Origin: Vibrio sp. ES.051
Lineage (GTDB): Bacteria > Pseudomonadota > Gammaproteobacteria > Enterobacterales > Vibrionaceae
Assembly: GCF_002563795.1 (NCBI RefSeq)
Contig: NZ_PDJL01000005.1
Location: 310,001-374,000 of the forward strand
DNA length: 64,000 bases
Reading direction: 5' to 3'
Both the position numbers and the translations under genes were made by a program. A model generated the notes under the pieces. That model did no database searches and was not told where the DNA came from. It saw only the letters and a list, made by a program, of their open reading frames with translations. Numbering within the stretch: the stretch's first letter is position 1; every line of letters begins with the position of its first letter. Of this stretch, positions 1 through 9,611 are shown piece after piece.

Positions 1-3000
1 TTTAAACTTTTGGCTAAAGTAAGATGGAGCATTAAAGCCACAATTGAACGCCACTTCGCTGATTTTTTCGCCAGCCAGTAACTGCTCGCACGCCATTTCT
101 AAACGAACTTCTGTTAAATAATCTTGTAACGTTCTTGACGAAGCGGATTTAAAGCGCCTTTGTAAACTGCGTTCAGACATAAATAGCATTTTAGCTGCTA
201 GAGCCGTACCAAAATCCGGATCATGATAATGCTCAGCAACCAATTGATAAACTTTTTGTAGCCACTCCTTCTCTGGGGTCACCTTTTCTTCTGCGGGATG
301 TTTCGCTTCGAGCTCAGGCAAGGGGTCATCTACATGGCTCAGTTCTTTTGCAATTGGCCACGTGATCTCTATTTTATTTTGGGCGTCAGAAGTAAACACC
401 GCCAAATGACCACCACTGATCGTCACCAACTGAGCGAGATGGTCGATGTTCGGTTCTGAGGGGGATATATTGGAAGGGCGTCCTGTCGATAGGTTATTAG
501 GCAACTGCACTCCGTAATCAAGAAAGCTCAATGACACAACATCATTTCCCTCTTTCACTATGATTCTGACCGTCTGGCCTCTGAATGAACGCTTGATAAT
601 ATTGGCAAAAATACTATTAAAGATAACATCTAAGTTAAAACTTCCGAGTGCAATTCGGCTCGCTTTCCGCTCATCTTCAAGCTCGACCACAATTCTAGCC
701 TTGGCAAAATCGTCTTGCCATACATCAATTACAGATTGGGTTATCTGACTTAAGTTATAGTTTTGGCTACCGTTACTCGCCTCACCAGGCACACTTTTTA
801 GTTCATTTAACTGCCAGTAAGTTTTAGCCAGATGATCTTCCGTCGTTGCATCCAGAGTCACTGGCAATAATTTAGCTGCGATAAAGTCAACGCTTGATTT
901 AATTGATTGAGCAACATGATCCACTAGCAATTTTCTTACTTGAATTTGCTTACGCAATTGATGGTTACTGCTCAAGAGCACACGACTTTGGTGTCTTAAT
1001 TGGTTAGTTTTTAGTGTCACTTGTGCTGCCAGTTCACGGTTGATTTGTACAATGTAACGCGAACGCCAATACATGAGTAACGTTATGATAGTGATGGTTA
1101 AAACGATAAAGACTAAAATCGCAAGTTGAGATAAATACCATGGTTTAAGCACAACAAAATGTGACTCCAACCCTACTAAACCGGCTGTAACCTGAGATTC
1201 ATTACTGACTTGTAAGTAATACTCTCCTGCGTTGAGGTGCTCAAGCGTTAGTTGTCCACCTTCCAACGCTTGCCAAGCATCATCGTTGTTCAATCGATAA
1301 TACAAGTTCTGGTTGTCTGGCTTGGGCATAACACCAAAAAGAAAGCTCAGAGAAGAACCGTACGCTAGTTTCACCCCTTCAAGATCAGCGCTACCAACTT
1401 GTAAAACTTGATTCTCGAGCACAACTTGACTGACAATGAGCCTCGATTCGGGCGGGTTAGACAGGAGCAACTTTGACGCCTTCGCTTTTACCAAGCCATA
1501 CTTCGAGCCAAGAACCAGCTCACGCTCACCTTCTGCTGTGCCTTGTATAACACTGCATACCCCAGGCAGAAACTCATTGTTGATCAACCCCGACGCAGAT
1601 GAATAATGCTTTAGTAACTCGCCAGAAAGATGGTAATAACTGAGTCCAATCGAAGACGCCAGCCAAACACCTTGTTCATCGCTGATCATACAGGCAGGTC
1701 GAGCATTAGCCACACTCATGTCTAAAACACGCTTTTCATCACTGTCATTGCCCGTCTTAAACAAACCGTAGGACGAGGCGAACCATTTGCTGCCATCCAC
1801 GGCTGTAATCATATCTAGTGATTCACCAAACTTCTCTGAGAAGCGATTAAACTTAATATTTTCATTACCGTATTCATATACACCATGGTCAGTACCAATC
1901 AATAACAAGCCTTCAGCATCGTATAAACGAGTTATCTTCGCAGGTAAGTATTGACTTACTATCCAATCACTGCCGAGGTTCCTTACGCTTTGCTTTTTAA
2001 TATCGACATTATACAGATGGTATCCACTCGAAACCCAAAGCCGATCTTCACCATCGACAGTGATATGCTCGACAGCATGCCCGGCCATCACTTGCAAATA
2101 AGGAAATGTCACTTTATTCAAGCTATCTAACTCAAATATTTCCAGCCCTTCCGATGTGGCAAGCCAAAGCATATTACCTTGGAACGCAAATTCATTGATC
2201 TGTGAATCAACCTCTATCACATTGGTATTGTGGCCTTTTCCAGCACGGTAAAGCTTTCGGTCATCGGCAAACCAGAGTGCGCCATCCGGCCCGACCACCG
2301 TTTGTCTAATTCGGCCCGATAGGGTCTGTGAGTCATAACTGCTAAAGGTAACCCGTTCAAATTTTTTGCTAAATAGAGAGTAATAGCGAATACCTTGATT
2401 CGTTGCGACCCACATTCCGCCCATCTTGTCATTCAACAGCGAGTAAATTTTAGTGTTGTCTAACTCCAACTCAAGAAAACTTGCAGGAGTCACTTCTGTC
2501 ACTTCTCCAGACAAAAATGAATACAGATACAAACCATGCTCTGTTCCAACCCAGTACTCTTGATTGGTCTCAGCAAAAGTCAAAACATGAGAGCCTCCAA
2601 TTCTGATGACTTCTTTATCTGGTTCATAAATGTTGAAAATCAGTGCACCTCTTAGCGTTCCAACTAAGATCTCGTGTCTCGCATCAGAGTAATAAATTTT
2701 TTCGATGTGGTTTTGGCCAGAGGAAACAATGTGGTTAAACTTGTCACCTTCCGATAGATAAAAACCGGAGGTCGTAGCAAGCGCCCATTTGTTTTTAACC
2801 AGCATAGCATCATTGATATAAACATAGCTGTTGTCACTATGCTGATAGAGTTGCAATAAAGAGAAAGAGTTCAGTTCGTTAGTATCGAGGTTGTAGGTAT
2901 AGAAATGCGCGCCATCACTGACCCAAATATAATTCTCTGAAGAGCCAATTTTTCTTATTTGCGATCCAGGATTTAAGCTAAAGACTAAACGTCTTTCTTC

Positions 3001-3339
3001 GTTGGGGTAGCTTTGATAAACCTCATTTTCGACAAAAGTCCAAAACGAGCCTTTATGATAAGCAACTTGTTTAGCCGCTGTTTGTAAAAAACTGCCTGAC
3101 TTTGGAAAGATATTTTGTCCATCATAGAATAAGACTCGGTCATGGACATCATGTATCCACAAACCACCTTGCTCGCCTAAGAACAATTTTTTTGCCGCAA
3201 TAAAAGTCCCCTTAACCTGGGTCGGCAAAGGGTAAAAAATGGCATTCGCATTGTGAAGTGCGAATGCTTGAAATGAAATGGCGAAGCCCATTAGAGTAAG
3301 GGCCAACTGGCGTAGCAAGACAAAAACCTTTATATTCAT
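1..3339 (-). CDS. Transmembrane AraC-family regulator, hybrid-kinase-like (3' end beyond window)
   Basis: An open frame of 1113 codons runs from an ATG at 3339 to the left edge. It begins with a signal-peptide-like stretch (about residues 1-27). A long region follows with repeated W-V/F-A-T/S-x-x-G motifs (such as MWVATNQGI and GALWFADDR), typical of two-component-regulator beta-propellers. Next come a Y_Y_Y-like segment (YYRLNNDDAW), one membrane helix near residues 733-757, and a linker. A weak HATPase-like part (FNSIFANIIKRS, LDYGVQLP) precedes the AraC helix-turn-helix at the edge (MSERSLQRRFKSASS, EIAFNCGFNAPSYFSQKFK). No receiver domain fits between the ATPase-like part and the HTH. It probably senses a periplasmic ligand and binds DNA while anchored in the membrane. 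The ligand and targets are not visible. The last HTH residues are missing. Confidence 0.85.
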   Translation of the reverse strand, partial: MNIKVFVLLRQLALTLMGFAISFQAFALHNANAIFYPLPTQVKGTFIAAKKLFLGEQGGLWIHDVHDRVLFYDGQNIFPKSGSFLQTAAKQVAYHKGSFWTFVENEVYQSYPNEERRLVFSLNPGSQIRKIGSSENYIWVSDGAHFYTYNLDTNELNSFSLLQLYQHSDNSYVYINDAMLVKNKWALATTSGFYLSEGDKFNHIVSSGQNHIEKIYYSDARHEILVGTLRGALIFNIYEPDKEVIRIGGSHVLTFAETNQEYWVGTEHGLYLYSFLSGEVTEVTPASFLELELDNTKIYSLLNDKMGGMWVATNQGIRYYSLFSKKFERVTFSSYDSQTLSGRIRQTVVGPDGALWFADDRKLYRAGKGHNTNVIEVDSQINEFAFQGNMLWLATSEGLEIFELDSLNKVTFPYLQVMAGHAVEHITVDGEDRLWVSSGYHLYNVDIKKQSVRNLGSDWIVSQYLPAKITRLYDAEGLLLIGTDHGVYEYGNENIKFNRFSEKFGESLDMITAVDGSKWFASSYGLFKTGNDSDEKRVLDMSVANARPACMISDEQGVWLASSIGLSYYHLSGELLKHYSSASGLINNEFLPGVCSVIQGTAEGERELVLGSKYGLVKAKASKLLLSNPPESRLIVSQVVLENQVLQVGSADLEGVKLAYGSSLSFLFGVMPKPDNQNLYYRLNNDDAWQALEGGQLTLEHLNAGEYYLQVSNESQVTAGLVGLESHFVVLKPWYLSQLAILVFIVLTITIITLLMYWRSRYIVQINRELAAQVTLKTNQLRHQSRVLLSSNHQLRKQIQVRKLLVDHVAQSIKSSVDFIAAKLLPVTLDATTEDHLAKTYWQLNELKSVPGEASNGSQNYNLSQITQSVIDVWQDDFAKARIVVELEDERKASRIALGSFNLDVIFNSIFANIIKRSFRGQTVRIIVKEGNDVVSLSFLDYGVQLPNNLSTGRPSNISPSEPNIDHLAQLVTISGGHLAVFTSDAQNKIEITWPIAKELSHVDDPLPELEAKHPAEEKVTPEKEWLQKVYQLVAEHYHDPDFGTALAAKMLFMSERSLQRRFKSASSRTLQDYLTEVRLEMACEQLLAGEKISEVAFNCGFNAPSYFSQKFK

Positions 3340-3411
3340 TCACATCAGCCCATAACCTTCCATGCTTTTTGTAATACTGTCTTATTCCGTTATTTTGGGC
3401 TGCTAATTATT

Positions 3412-3435
3412 GATAATGATATCTTAATTATTATC
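3412..3435. promoter_or_regulatory. AT-rich palindromic hexamer array, Fur-like
   Basis: GATAAT and ATTATC hexamers form the outer arms of a 24-base array that starts GATAATGATA, matching the first ten bases of the classic Fur box. The centre deviates. It lies about 75 bases upstream of the AraC-type regulator start and could be its operator. The assignment to Fur is weak. Confidence 0.25.
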
Positions 3436-3513
3436 TAAAAAAAGGGTCGTCTTGCCAAAGGTTGTAATTCTTACTGCTGGATCACGTTAAAACGATAACT
3501 CCTACCAAGAAAG

Positions 3514-4404
3514 TTACTTAATCCTGCTTTGACTCAAGCACTGCTCAAAGCTGTTTGCCATATTGTTGAGAAAAGTGAAGTAACTGCCGGGTTTTACTTC
3601 TATTGTGCTGCCTAATGGATCAAGCTCACCTTTTGCCACGTTACTGCCACGCATAACGCTATCTACAACTGCTGGCGTGAATTGAGGCTCAGAAAACACA
3701 CAAGCAACCTGCCCAGAGTTTAACTTTTGACGAATTTGAATTAGCGTTTTCGCCCCGGGCTTACGATCTGGGCTTACCGTAAAGTGGCCAAGTTGATTTA
3801 ATTGGTAGCGCTCTTCAAAGTAGCCGTAAGCGTCGTGAAAGACAAAGTAACCTCTGTTTTTCACTGGTGATAATTGTTGTTTTATCTTGTTATCGGTCTT
3901 ATTGATCTGTGTCTCAAACTTAGCAAGGTTTTCTTGGTACTGATCCGCATTTGTTGGATCGCTCGCCATCAGTTTATTCGTCACAGCACGCGCAACTTGC
4001 TTAGCTTGGTTAATCCCTAGCCAAAAGTGTGGATCATGAGATCCATGATCGTGACTATCGTGATCATCCTTATGCCCACTCTCAAATTCACGCAGTTCAA
4101 GCTCTGGAATTTGGCTAATTGTTAAAATATTTTCTCGATCAACCACAACTTTTTCGAGAAAGGGTTCTAGATCATACCCAAACCAGATGATTAGGTCAGC
4201 GGCTGCGATTTTTTTTACATCTGATGGGCGCAATGCGTAGTCATGTGGTGACGTATTAGATTGTAATAATACATCGGGCGATGTGACTCCTTGAGTAAGC
4301 TCCATCACCAGCGACTGAATCGGTTTGATACTGGTAAGTACAGTTACTGCTTGCACTGGTAGAGTTAACATTACAGTAGCAGCAAGAATTATTGCTCTTT
4401 TCAT
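3514..4404 (-). CDS. znuA: Zinc ABC transporter, periplasmic zinc-binding protein
   Basis: ZnuA captures Zn2+ in the periplasm and hands it to the ZnuB channel. The 296-residue protein has a signal peptide (MKRAIILAATVMLTLPVQA), the SPHDY metal-site motif near residue 54, and a His/Asp-rich loop around residues 111-126 (GHKDDHDSHDHGSHDPHF), as is usual for zinc-type cluster A-I binding proteins. Further candidate ligands sit in VFHDAYGYF. I chose the ATG at 4404 rather than an in-frame one 33 bases upstream, because only the downstream start puts the signal peptide at the N-terminus and leaves the Zur operator outside the gene. It is divergent from znuC, and both are presumably repressed by Zur when zinc is plentiful. 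Confidence 0.95.
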   Translation of the reverse strand: MKRAIILAATVMLTLPVQAVTVLTSIKPIQSLVMELTQGVTSPDVLLQSNTSPHDYALRPSDVKKIAAADLIIWFGYDLEPFLEKVVVDRENILTISQIPELELREFESGHKDDHDSHDHGSHDPHFWLGINQAKQVARAVTNKLMASDPTNADQYQENLAKFETQINKTDNKIKQQLSPVKNRGYFVFHDAYGYFEERYQLNQLGHFTVSPDRKPGAKTLIQIRQKLNSGQVACVFSEPQFTPAVVDSVMRGSNVAKGELDPLGSTIEVKPGSYFTFLNNMANSFEQCLSQSRIK

Positions 4405-4436
4405 AGTATGACTTGGGATATAGTGTGGAAAGTGCA

Positions 4437-4459
4437 ATAATGTTACATTATAACATTAT
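4437..4459. promoter_or_regulatory. Zur operator between znuA and znuCB
   Basis: A 23-base palindrome centred on 4448 has ten of eleven symmetric pairs matching (left arm ATAATGTTACA, right arm TTATAACATTAT). It matches the enterobacterial Zur box pattern of TGTTATA-N-TATAACA type. It sits between the divergent znuA and znuC starts, where one site can repress both directions. Confidence 0.85.
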
Positions 4460-4482
4460 CATTTTGCAAATGAGTTTCATTC

Positions 4483-5271
4483 ATGCCTTCATTAGTCCAT
4501 CTTAAGCATTTATGCGTCGAGTTCGATGGCCGCAGAGTTCTCGATAATATTAGTATGGAATTAGAAAAGGGGAAAATAACAACCCTGATCGGCCCCAATG
4601 GAGCGGGGAAATCCACGCTAGTCAAAGTTATTCTAGGTCTCCAAAAACCGACGAGTGGAACACTAAACAAGAAAAGAAAGCTAAAAATTGGTTATGTCCC
4701 ACAGAAGTTGAAACTCAATGACTCTCTACCATTAAGCGTTACTCGCTTTCTAAATTTAGCGGGTAAATACAGTAAACAAGAATGTATTGATGCGCTGAGA
4801 TTGGTTGGTGCCGAACATTTGTTGGGTAACAATATGCATCGTCTCTCTGGTGGTGAAAACCAACGCGTGTTGCTTGCACGAGCTTTGCTTCAACGGCCAG
4901 AACTTTTGGTTTTGGATGAACCCGCGCAAGGCGTCGATATCCAAGGCCAAATCGACCTGTATGATTTAATTGAAAGCATCCGCCACCGCTTTGACTGCGG
5001 AGTGTTTATGGTATCGCACGACTTACATTTAGTGATGGCTAAAACAGATGATGTGATCTGTTTACATCATCATGTTTGCTGCTCAGGCTCCCCCGCAACC
5101 ATTACTCAGCACCCTTCTTACATTGCATTATTTGGCAATGCTGCGAGAGAATCACTCGCGTTTTATCATCACGATCACGAACATCACCATCATGATTTAT
5201 CCGGAACGCCAGTAACTGGCGATGCGACATCATGCTCCAATCATAAACACGGACATCACCACCATGATTGA
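4483..5271 (+). CDS. znuC: Zinc ABC transporter, ATPase
   Basis: ZnuC is the cytoplasmic ATPase that powers Zn2+ import through ZnuB. The protein has 262 residues with Walker A GPNGAGKS (about 37-44), Q-loop YVPQ, signature LSGGE (about 121-125), Walker B LLVLDEP (about 141-147) and switch histidine in VSHD. The core is normal. The C-terminus carries an unusual tail of about 35 residues with two histidine clusters ([11 protein letters not shown] and HKHGHHHHD), which probably binds zinc. Its stop codon overlaps the znuB start by eight bases (ATGATTGA), so translation is coupled. It is transcribed away from znuA under the shared Zur site. Confidence 0.96.
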   Translation: MPSLVHLKHLCVEFDGRRVLDNISMELEKGKITTLIGPNGAGKSTLVKVILGLQKPTSGTLNKKRKLKIGYVPQKLKLNDSLPLSVTRFLNLAGKYSKQECIDALRLVGAEHLLGNNMHRLSGGENQRVLLARALLQRPELLVLDEPAQGVDIQGQIDLYDLIESIRHRFDCGVFMVSHDLHLVMAKTDDVICLHHHVCCSGSPATITQHPSYIALFGNAARESLAFYHHDHEHHHHDLSGTPVTGDATSCSNHKHGHHHHD

Positions 5272-6049
5272 ATTTCTTTTACCTTCGATTCTTGCTGGTA
5301 TCGGCATCGCGATCATTGCTGGCCCATTGGGCTCGTTTGTCGTGTGGCGTAAGATGGCCTATTTTGGTGACACATTAGCGCATGCTTCTTTAATGGGGCT
5401 TGCTCTCGGTTTCCTACTCAACGTCAACCTTTATTTGGCTTTACTTGTTTGCTGTTTAGTATTAGCGGTTTTATTGGTGACGCTTCAAAAACAACAACTC
5501 GTGGCAACAGATACCCTACTCGGTATCCTCGCCCATAGTGCCCTTTCTGTTGGCTTAGTATCCGTCAGTTTCTTAGACAATGTCCGTATTGATTTAATGA
5601 GTTACTTATTTGGCGACTTATTGGCAGTATCACCTCAAGACTTAATATTTATCTACGCTGGTGTAGTGGCCGTAAGTGCATGTTTGTATATTTTTTGGCG
5701 ACCGCTCTTATCAAGCACGGTAAGTGAGGAGCTCGCAGCCATAGAAGGTGTCAACACGGATTTGGTTCGCTTGATATTAATGCTCATGGTCGGTGTCGTT
5801 ATCGCTGTGGGAATGAAGTTTGTCGGCGCACTTATCATGACATCTTTGTTGATCATCCCTGCTGCTACTGCACGTAAGCTCTCTTCATCACCCGAGCAGA
5901 TGGCGCTGTTCGCATCGATTATTGGTTCTGTGGCAGTACTGACGGGGCTTAGCCTATCATGGCACTTCGATACGCCGGCTGGCCCATCAGTGGTAATCAG
6001 TGCAACATCCCTGTTTATGCTTAGCCAATTAATTCGCCAAAAATCGTAA
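5264..6049 (+). CDS. znuB: Zinc ABC transporter, membrane permease
   Basis: ZnuB forms the inner-membrane channel for zinc. The 261-residue protein is almost wholly hydrophobic, with about eight helices, starting [20 protein letters not shown]. It carries the family segment [22 protein letters not shown], the coupling region contacting ZnuC. I prefer the ATG at 5264 over one at 5222: the longer form adds a charged, His-rich extension read out of frame through the znuC tail. The eight-base overlap with znuC supports co-translation. A strong bidirectional terminator follows. Confidence 0.95.
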   Translation: MIEFLLPSILAGIGIAIIAGPLGSFVVWRKMAYFGDTLAHASLMGLALGFLLNVNLYLALLVCCLVLAVLLVTLQKQQLVATDTLLGILAHSALSVGLVSVSFLDNVRIDLMSYLFGDLLAVSPQDLIFIYAGVVAVSACLYIFWRPLLSSTVSEELAAIEGVNTDLVRLILMLMVGVVIAVGMKFVGALIMTSLLIIPAATARKLSSSPEQMALFASIIGSVAVLTGLSLSWHFDTPAGPSVVISATSLFMLSQLIRQKS

Positions 6050-6064
6050 AAAACACCTTGATAC

Positions 6065-6097
6065 AAAAAAGCCTAGCAACTGTTGCTAGGCTTTTTT
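6065..6097. terminator. Bidirectional terminator between znuB and sucD
   Basis: The hairpin has stem GCCTAGCAA/TTGCTAGGC and loop CTG, flanked by six A and six T. It can terminate both the znuCB and the sdh-suc transcripts, which converge here. Confidence 0.9.
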
Positions 6098-6119
6098 GTT
6101 TTAAGCTTCGAGTCGGTGA

Positions 6120-6992
6120 TTACCAGCCTGTTACTTCACGTAGACCTTGGCCGATCTCTGCTAGAGATTTAACCGTCTTAACGCCCGCCGCTTCGAGTGC
6201 AGCGAATTTGTCTTCCGCTGTGCCTTTGCCGCCAGAAATAATTGCACCAGCGTGACCCATACGTTTACCTGGAGGAGCAGTAACACCAGCAATGTAGGAA
6301 ACCACTGGCTTAGTTACATTCTCTTTGATGAACGCGGCTGCTTCTTCTTCCGCGGTACCACCGATTTCACCGATCATAACGATCGCTTCAGTTTCAGGGT
6401 CTTCTTGGAACAGTTTTAGAATATCAATGAAGTTTGAACCTGGGATTGGGTCACCACCGATACCAACACAAGTAGACTGACCGAAGCCTTCATCAGTAGT
6501 CTGCTTAACGGCTTCATAAGTAAGTGTACCGCTGCGAGATACGATACCAACTTTGCCTTTCTTGTGGATATGACCAGGCATGATACCAATCTTACACTCA
6601 TCAGGAGTAATGACCCCAGGACAGTTAGGACCGATCATGCGAACGCCAGTTTCTTCTAGCTTCACTTTCACGTCGATCATATCTGTTGTAGGAATCCCTT
6701 CCGTGATGGTTACAATAAGCTCGATACCTGCATCGATCGCTTCTAAGATAGCATCTTTACAGAAAGGAGCAGGTACATAGATGACGGTCGCCGTTGCACC
6801 AGTCTCTTCTACTGCTTCACGCACAGTGTTGAATACTGGCAGACCTAGATGAGTTTGACCACCTTTACCAGGAGAAACACCACCAACCATCTGAGTGCCG
6901 TATGCGATAGCTTGTTCTGAGTGAAAGGTACCTTGACCACCAGTGAACCCCTGACAGATTACTTTAGTGTCTTTGTTAATTAATACAGACAT
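6120..6992 (-). CDS. sucD: Succinyl-CoA synthetase (ligase), alpha subunit
   Basis: Together with SucC this enzyme converts succinyl-CoA to succinate, making ATP or GTP in the TCA cycle. The 290-residue length is usual. The N-terminal CoA-binding Rossmann part includes [15 protein letters not shown]. The active-site phosphohistidine lies in [17 protein letters not shown], near residue 247. Its start shares one base with the sucC stop (TAATG), a typical coupled junction. It is the last gene of the sdhCDAB-sucABCD block, followed by a bidirectional terminator. Confidence 0.97.
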   Translation of the reverse strand: MSVLINKDTKVICQGFTGGQGTFHSEQAIAYGTQMVGGVSPGKGGQTHLGLPVFNTVREAVEETGATATVIYVPAPFCKDAILEAIDAGIELIVTITEGIPTTDMIDVKVKLEETGVRMIGPNCPGVITPDECKIGIMPGHIHKKGKVGIVSRSGTLTYEAVKQTTDEGFGQSTCVGIGGDPIPGSNFIDILKLFQEDPETEAIVMIGEIGGTAEEEAAAFIKENVTKPVVSYIAGVTAPPGKRMGHAGAIISGGKGTAEDKFAALEAAGVKTVKSLAEIGQGLREVTGW

Positions 6993-8158
6993 TATTTCGC
7001 CTCCGCAGCAGCAACAACTTTCTGAGCAGCATCTGTTAGCGACTCAGCAGCAATGATATCAACATCAGAATTAGCAAGCACTTCACGACCTAGGTCTGCG
7101 TTAGTACCCTCTAAACGAACAACAACAGGAAGTGTTACGCCGACTTCTTTAACCGCACCGATTATACCTTCAGCGATCATGTCACAGCGTACGATACCAC
7201 CGAAAATGTTAACAAGAACTGCTTTTACGTTGTCATCCGATAGGATGATTTTGAATGCTTCAGCAACACGTTCTTTGGTTGCGCCGCCACCAACGTCTAG
7301 GAAGTTAGCAGGCTTGCCGCCATGTAGGTTTACGATATCCATCGTACCCATTGCTAAGCCAGCGCCGTTGACCATACAACCAACGTTACCGTCTAGTGCT
7401 ACGTAGTTCAGCTCCCACTGAGCGGCGTGGGCTTCACGCTCATCTTCCTGTGAGGAATCGTGCATTTCACGAAGCTTAGGCTGACGGTAAAGCGCATTTG
7501 AGTCGATGTTGATCTTACCGTCCAGACATAGCAGGTTGCCTTCGCCAGTAATCACCAGCGGATTGATCTCGAGTAATGCAAGGTCGTACTGAGAGAACAT
7601 CGTACCAAGACCCATAAAGATCTTAACGAACTGTTTTATTTGGTCGCCTGCAAGACCAAGTTTAAACGCGAGTTCGCGGCCTTGATAAGCTTGTGGGCCT
7701 ACTAGTGGATCGATTGCTGCTTTGTGGATAAGTTCCGGCGTTTCTTCCGCAACTTTTTCAATTTCCACACCACCTTCAGTTGAAGCCATGAACACGATTT
7801 TACGACTCGCGCGGTCAACAACCGCACCTAAGTAGAGCTCATTAGCAATGTTTGAAGCTTCTTCAACAAGGATTTTAGTTACTGGCTGACCATTAGCGTC
7901 AGTTTGGTAAGTCACAAGGTTTTTGCCTAGCCACTTTTGAGCAAACTCTTTAACGCCTTCTTTCGTGTCGTGCAGCTCTACACCGCCCGCTTTACCACGG
8001 CCACCAGCGTGAACCTGACATTTAGCTACTTTCTTTTCTGTCGTTATACGGCCTGCAGCTTCAAAAGCTTGTTGTGGTGTATCACACGCGTAGCCTTCTG
8101 GCACAGGCAAACCGAATTCTGCAAACAGCTGTTTGGCTTGGTATTCATGCAAATTCAT
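6992..8158 (-). CDS. sucC: Succinyl-CoA synthetase, beta subunit
   Basis: SucC carries the ATP-grasp nucleotide site of succinyl-CoA synthetase. The 388 residues equal the family norm. It begins [20 protein letters not shown] and shows the conserved [13 protein letters not shown] segment of the ATP-grasp fold. The C-terminal CoA-ligase part has [17 protein letters not shown]. It is separated from sucB upstream by 213 bases containing a hairpin, and overlaps sucD by one base. Confidence 0.97.
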   Translation of the reverse strand: MNLHEYQAKQLFAEFGLPVPEGYACDTPQQAFEAAGRITTEKKVAKCQVHAGGRGKAGGVELHDTKEGVKEFAQKWLGKNLVTYQTDANGQPVTKILVEEASNIANELYLGAVVDRASRKIVFMASTEGGVEIEKVAEETPELIHKAAIDPLVGPQAYQGRELAFKLGLAGDQIKQFVKIFMGLGTMFSQYDLALLEINPLVITGEGNLLCLDGKINIDSNALYRQPKLREMHDSSQEDEREAHAAQWELNYVALDGNVGCMVNGAGLAMGTMDIVNLHGGKPANFLDVGGGATKERVAEAFKIILSDDNVKAVLVNIFGGIVRCDMIAEGIIGAVKEVGVTLPVVVRLEGTNADLGREVLANSDVDIIAAESLTDAAQKVVAAAEAK

Positions 8159-8330
8159 TTCGATATTCCGTTTGTTTTTCCCTTGAGGGATTTATTATTT
8201 CCATAACGCTGCAGTCTTGGCTGCTTGTACGTCTGTAGGGTCTTCTCAAATCAATCCCCCATCACGAGTACTCATGGTGTGGGATTCAAATGAAGGCCAG
8301 ACGTTGAGCTAGTCTAGCCATTGAAATTTT

Positions 8331-8363
8331 AAGCGTCTAGCTACCTACGATAACTAGACGTTT
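8331..8363 (-). repeat. Hairpin in the sucB-sucC intergenic gap
   Basis: Arms CGTCTAG and CTAGACG (8334-8340, 8354-8360), extendable by A/T pairs to about ten, enclose a 13-base loop directly after the sucB stop. On the transcribed strand the stem is followed by CTTAAAATTT, not a proper T-tract, so it is more likely an mRNA-stabilising or attenuating structure than a full terminator. Confidence 0.5.
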
Positions 8364-8371
8364 TAGCGATA

Positions 8372-9583
8372 TTAAACGTCTAATAGCAGACGCGCTGGAT
8401 CTTCTAGCAGCTCTTTAATGGTGACTAGGAAACCAACAGACTCTCGACCATCGATTAGACGGTGGTCGTAAGATAGCGCTAGATACATCATTGGTAAAAT
8501 TTCCACTTTGCCATCCACTGCCATTGGACGATCTTGAATTTTGTGCATACCAAGAATCGCGGCTTGAGGTGGGTTGATGATAGGTGTAGACATTAGCGAG
8601 CCGAACACACCACCATTAGTGACCGTGAAGTTACCGCCCATGAGTTGTTCGACCGTTAGCTTGCCATCACGACCTTTGATAGCCAGTTCTTTAATGCCTT
8701 TTTCAACATCCGCGAAACCCAGCTTGTCACAGTCTTTTAAAACTGGAGTGACTAGTCCACGTGGCGTAGAAACCGCCATGCTGATATCGAAGTAGTTATG
8801 GTAAACAATGTCATCACCGTCAATAGAAGCATTCACTTCTGGGTAGCGCTTCAGTGCTTCTGTTACGGCTTTTACGTAGAAAGACATAAACCCTAAACGG
8901 ATGCCATGACGCTCTTCGAATTGGTCTTTGTATTGCTTACGAAGATCCATGATTGGTTTCATGTTTACTTCGTTAAACGTCGTTAGCATGGCTGTGTTGT
9001 TCTTCGCTTCTAGTAGACGGTTAGCTACTGTCTTACGTAAACGAGTCATTGGTACACGCTTCTGGCTACGAGCCGCCACAGGTACATCAACCGCCGCCGG
9101 AACTTCATCTTTTTTCGGCGCTGCTTTCGGGCTTGCTAGATGCGCTTCGATATCTTCACGCGTAATACGACCACCAACACCAGTACCTTTTACTTGGCTT
9201 GCGTCTAGGCCATGCTCAGCTAACAGACGACGTACAGCTGGACTTAGTGCATCATTGCTTTCTTCGCTAAGCGCGGCTTTATGACGCTTATCTGGCGAAG
9301 CTTCAGTGCCCTCAGTCTTATCCGCAGTAGGCTCACCCGCAACAGCTCCTGGCTTTAACTTCGCAAGCACTTGTTTTGAAAGTACCGTGGCACCTTCGGC
9401 CTCCACGATAGCTTCTAAAACGCCAGCTTCCGGAGCTGGCACTTCTAGCACAACTTTATCTGTTTCGATATCAACCAAAACCTCGTCACGCTCTACTGCG
9501 TCACCTGGTTGTTTGTGCCACGTCGCTACGGTTGCATCAGCAACTGATTCAGGTAAATCTGGAACCAGAATTTCAATTGTCAT
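8372..9583 (-). CDS. sucB: 2-oxoglutarate dehydrogenase E2, dihydrolipoyl succinyltransferase
   Basis: SucB forms the core of the 2-oxoglutarate dehydrogenase complex and transfers the succinyl group to CoA. The 403-residue protein has an N-terminal lipoyl domain with the lipoylated lysine in [11 protein letters not shown] (K43), and a linker rich in Ala, Pro and charged residues. The E1/E3-binding domain follows ([22 protein letters not shown]). The catalytic domain ends with [10 protein letters not shown], giving His374 and Asp378. It starts 28 bases after sucA. E3 (Lpd) is not in this window. Confidence 0.97.
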   Translation of the reverse strand: MTIEILVPDLPESVADATVATWHKQPGDAVERDEVLVDIETDKVVLEVPAPEAGVLEAIVEAEGATVLSKQVLAKLKPGAVAGEPTADKTEGTEASPDKRHKAALSEESNDALSPAVRRLLAEHGLDASQVKGTGVGGRITREDIEAHLASPKAAPKKDEVPAAVDVPVAARSQKRVPMTRLRKTVANRLLEAKNNTAMLTTFNEVNMKPIMDLRKQYKDQFEERHGIRLGFMSFYVKAVTEALKRYPEVNASIDGDDIVYHNYFDISMAVSTPRGLVTPVLKDCDKLGFADVEKGIKELAIKGRDGKLTVEQLMGGNFTVTNGGVFGSLMSTPIINPPQAAILGMHKIQDRPMAVDGKVEILPMMYLALSYDHRLIDGRESVGFLVTIKELLEDPARLLLDV

Positions 9584-9611
9584 ATCTGTTTCTTCCTTTA
9601 ACTTCTAGTTC

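Noticed and set aside
560..748. 62-codon plus-strand open frame
   Set aside because: It is antisense to the continuous 1113-codon AraC-type regulator frame, with no ribosome-binding site and a protein of unlikely composition.
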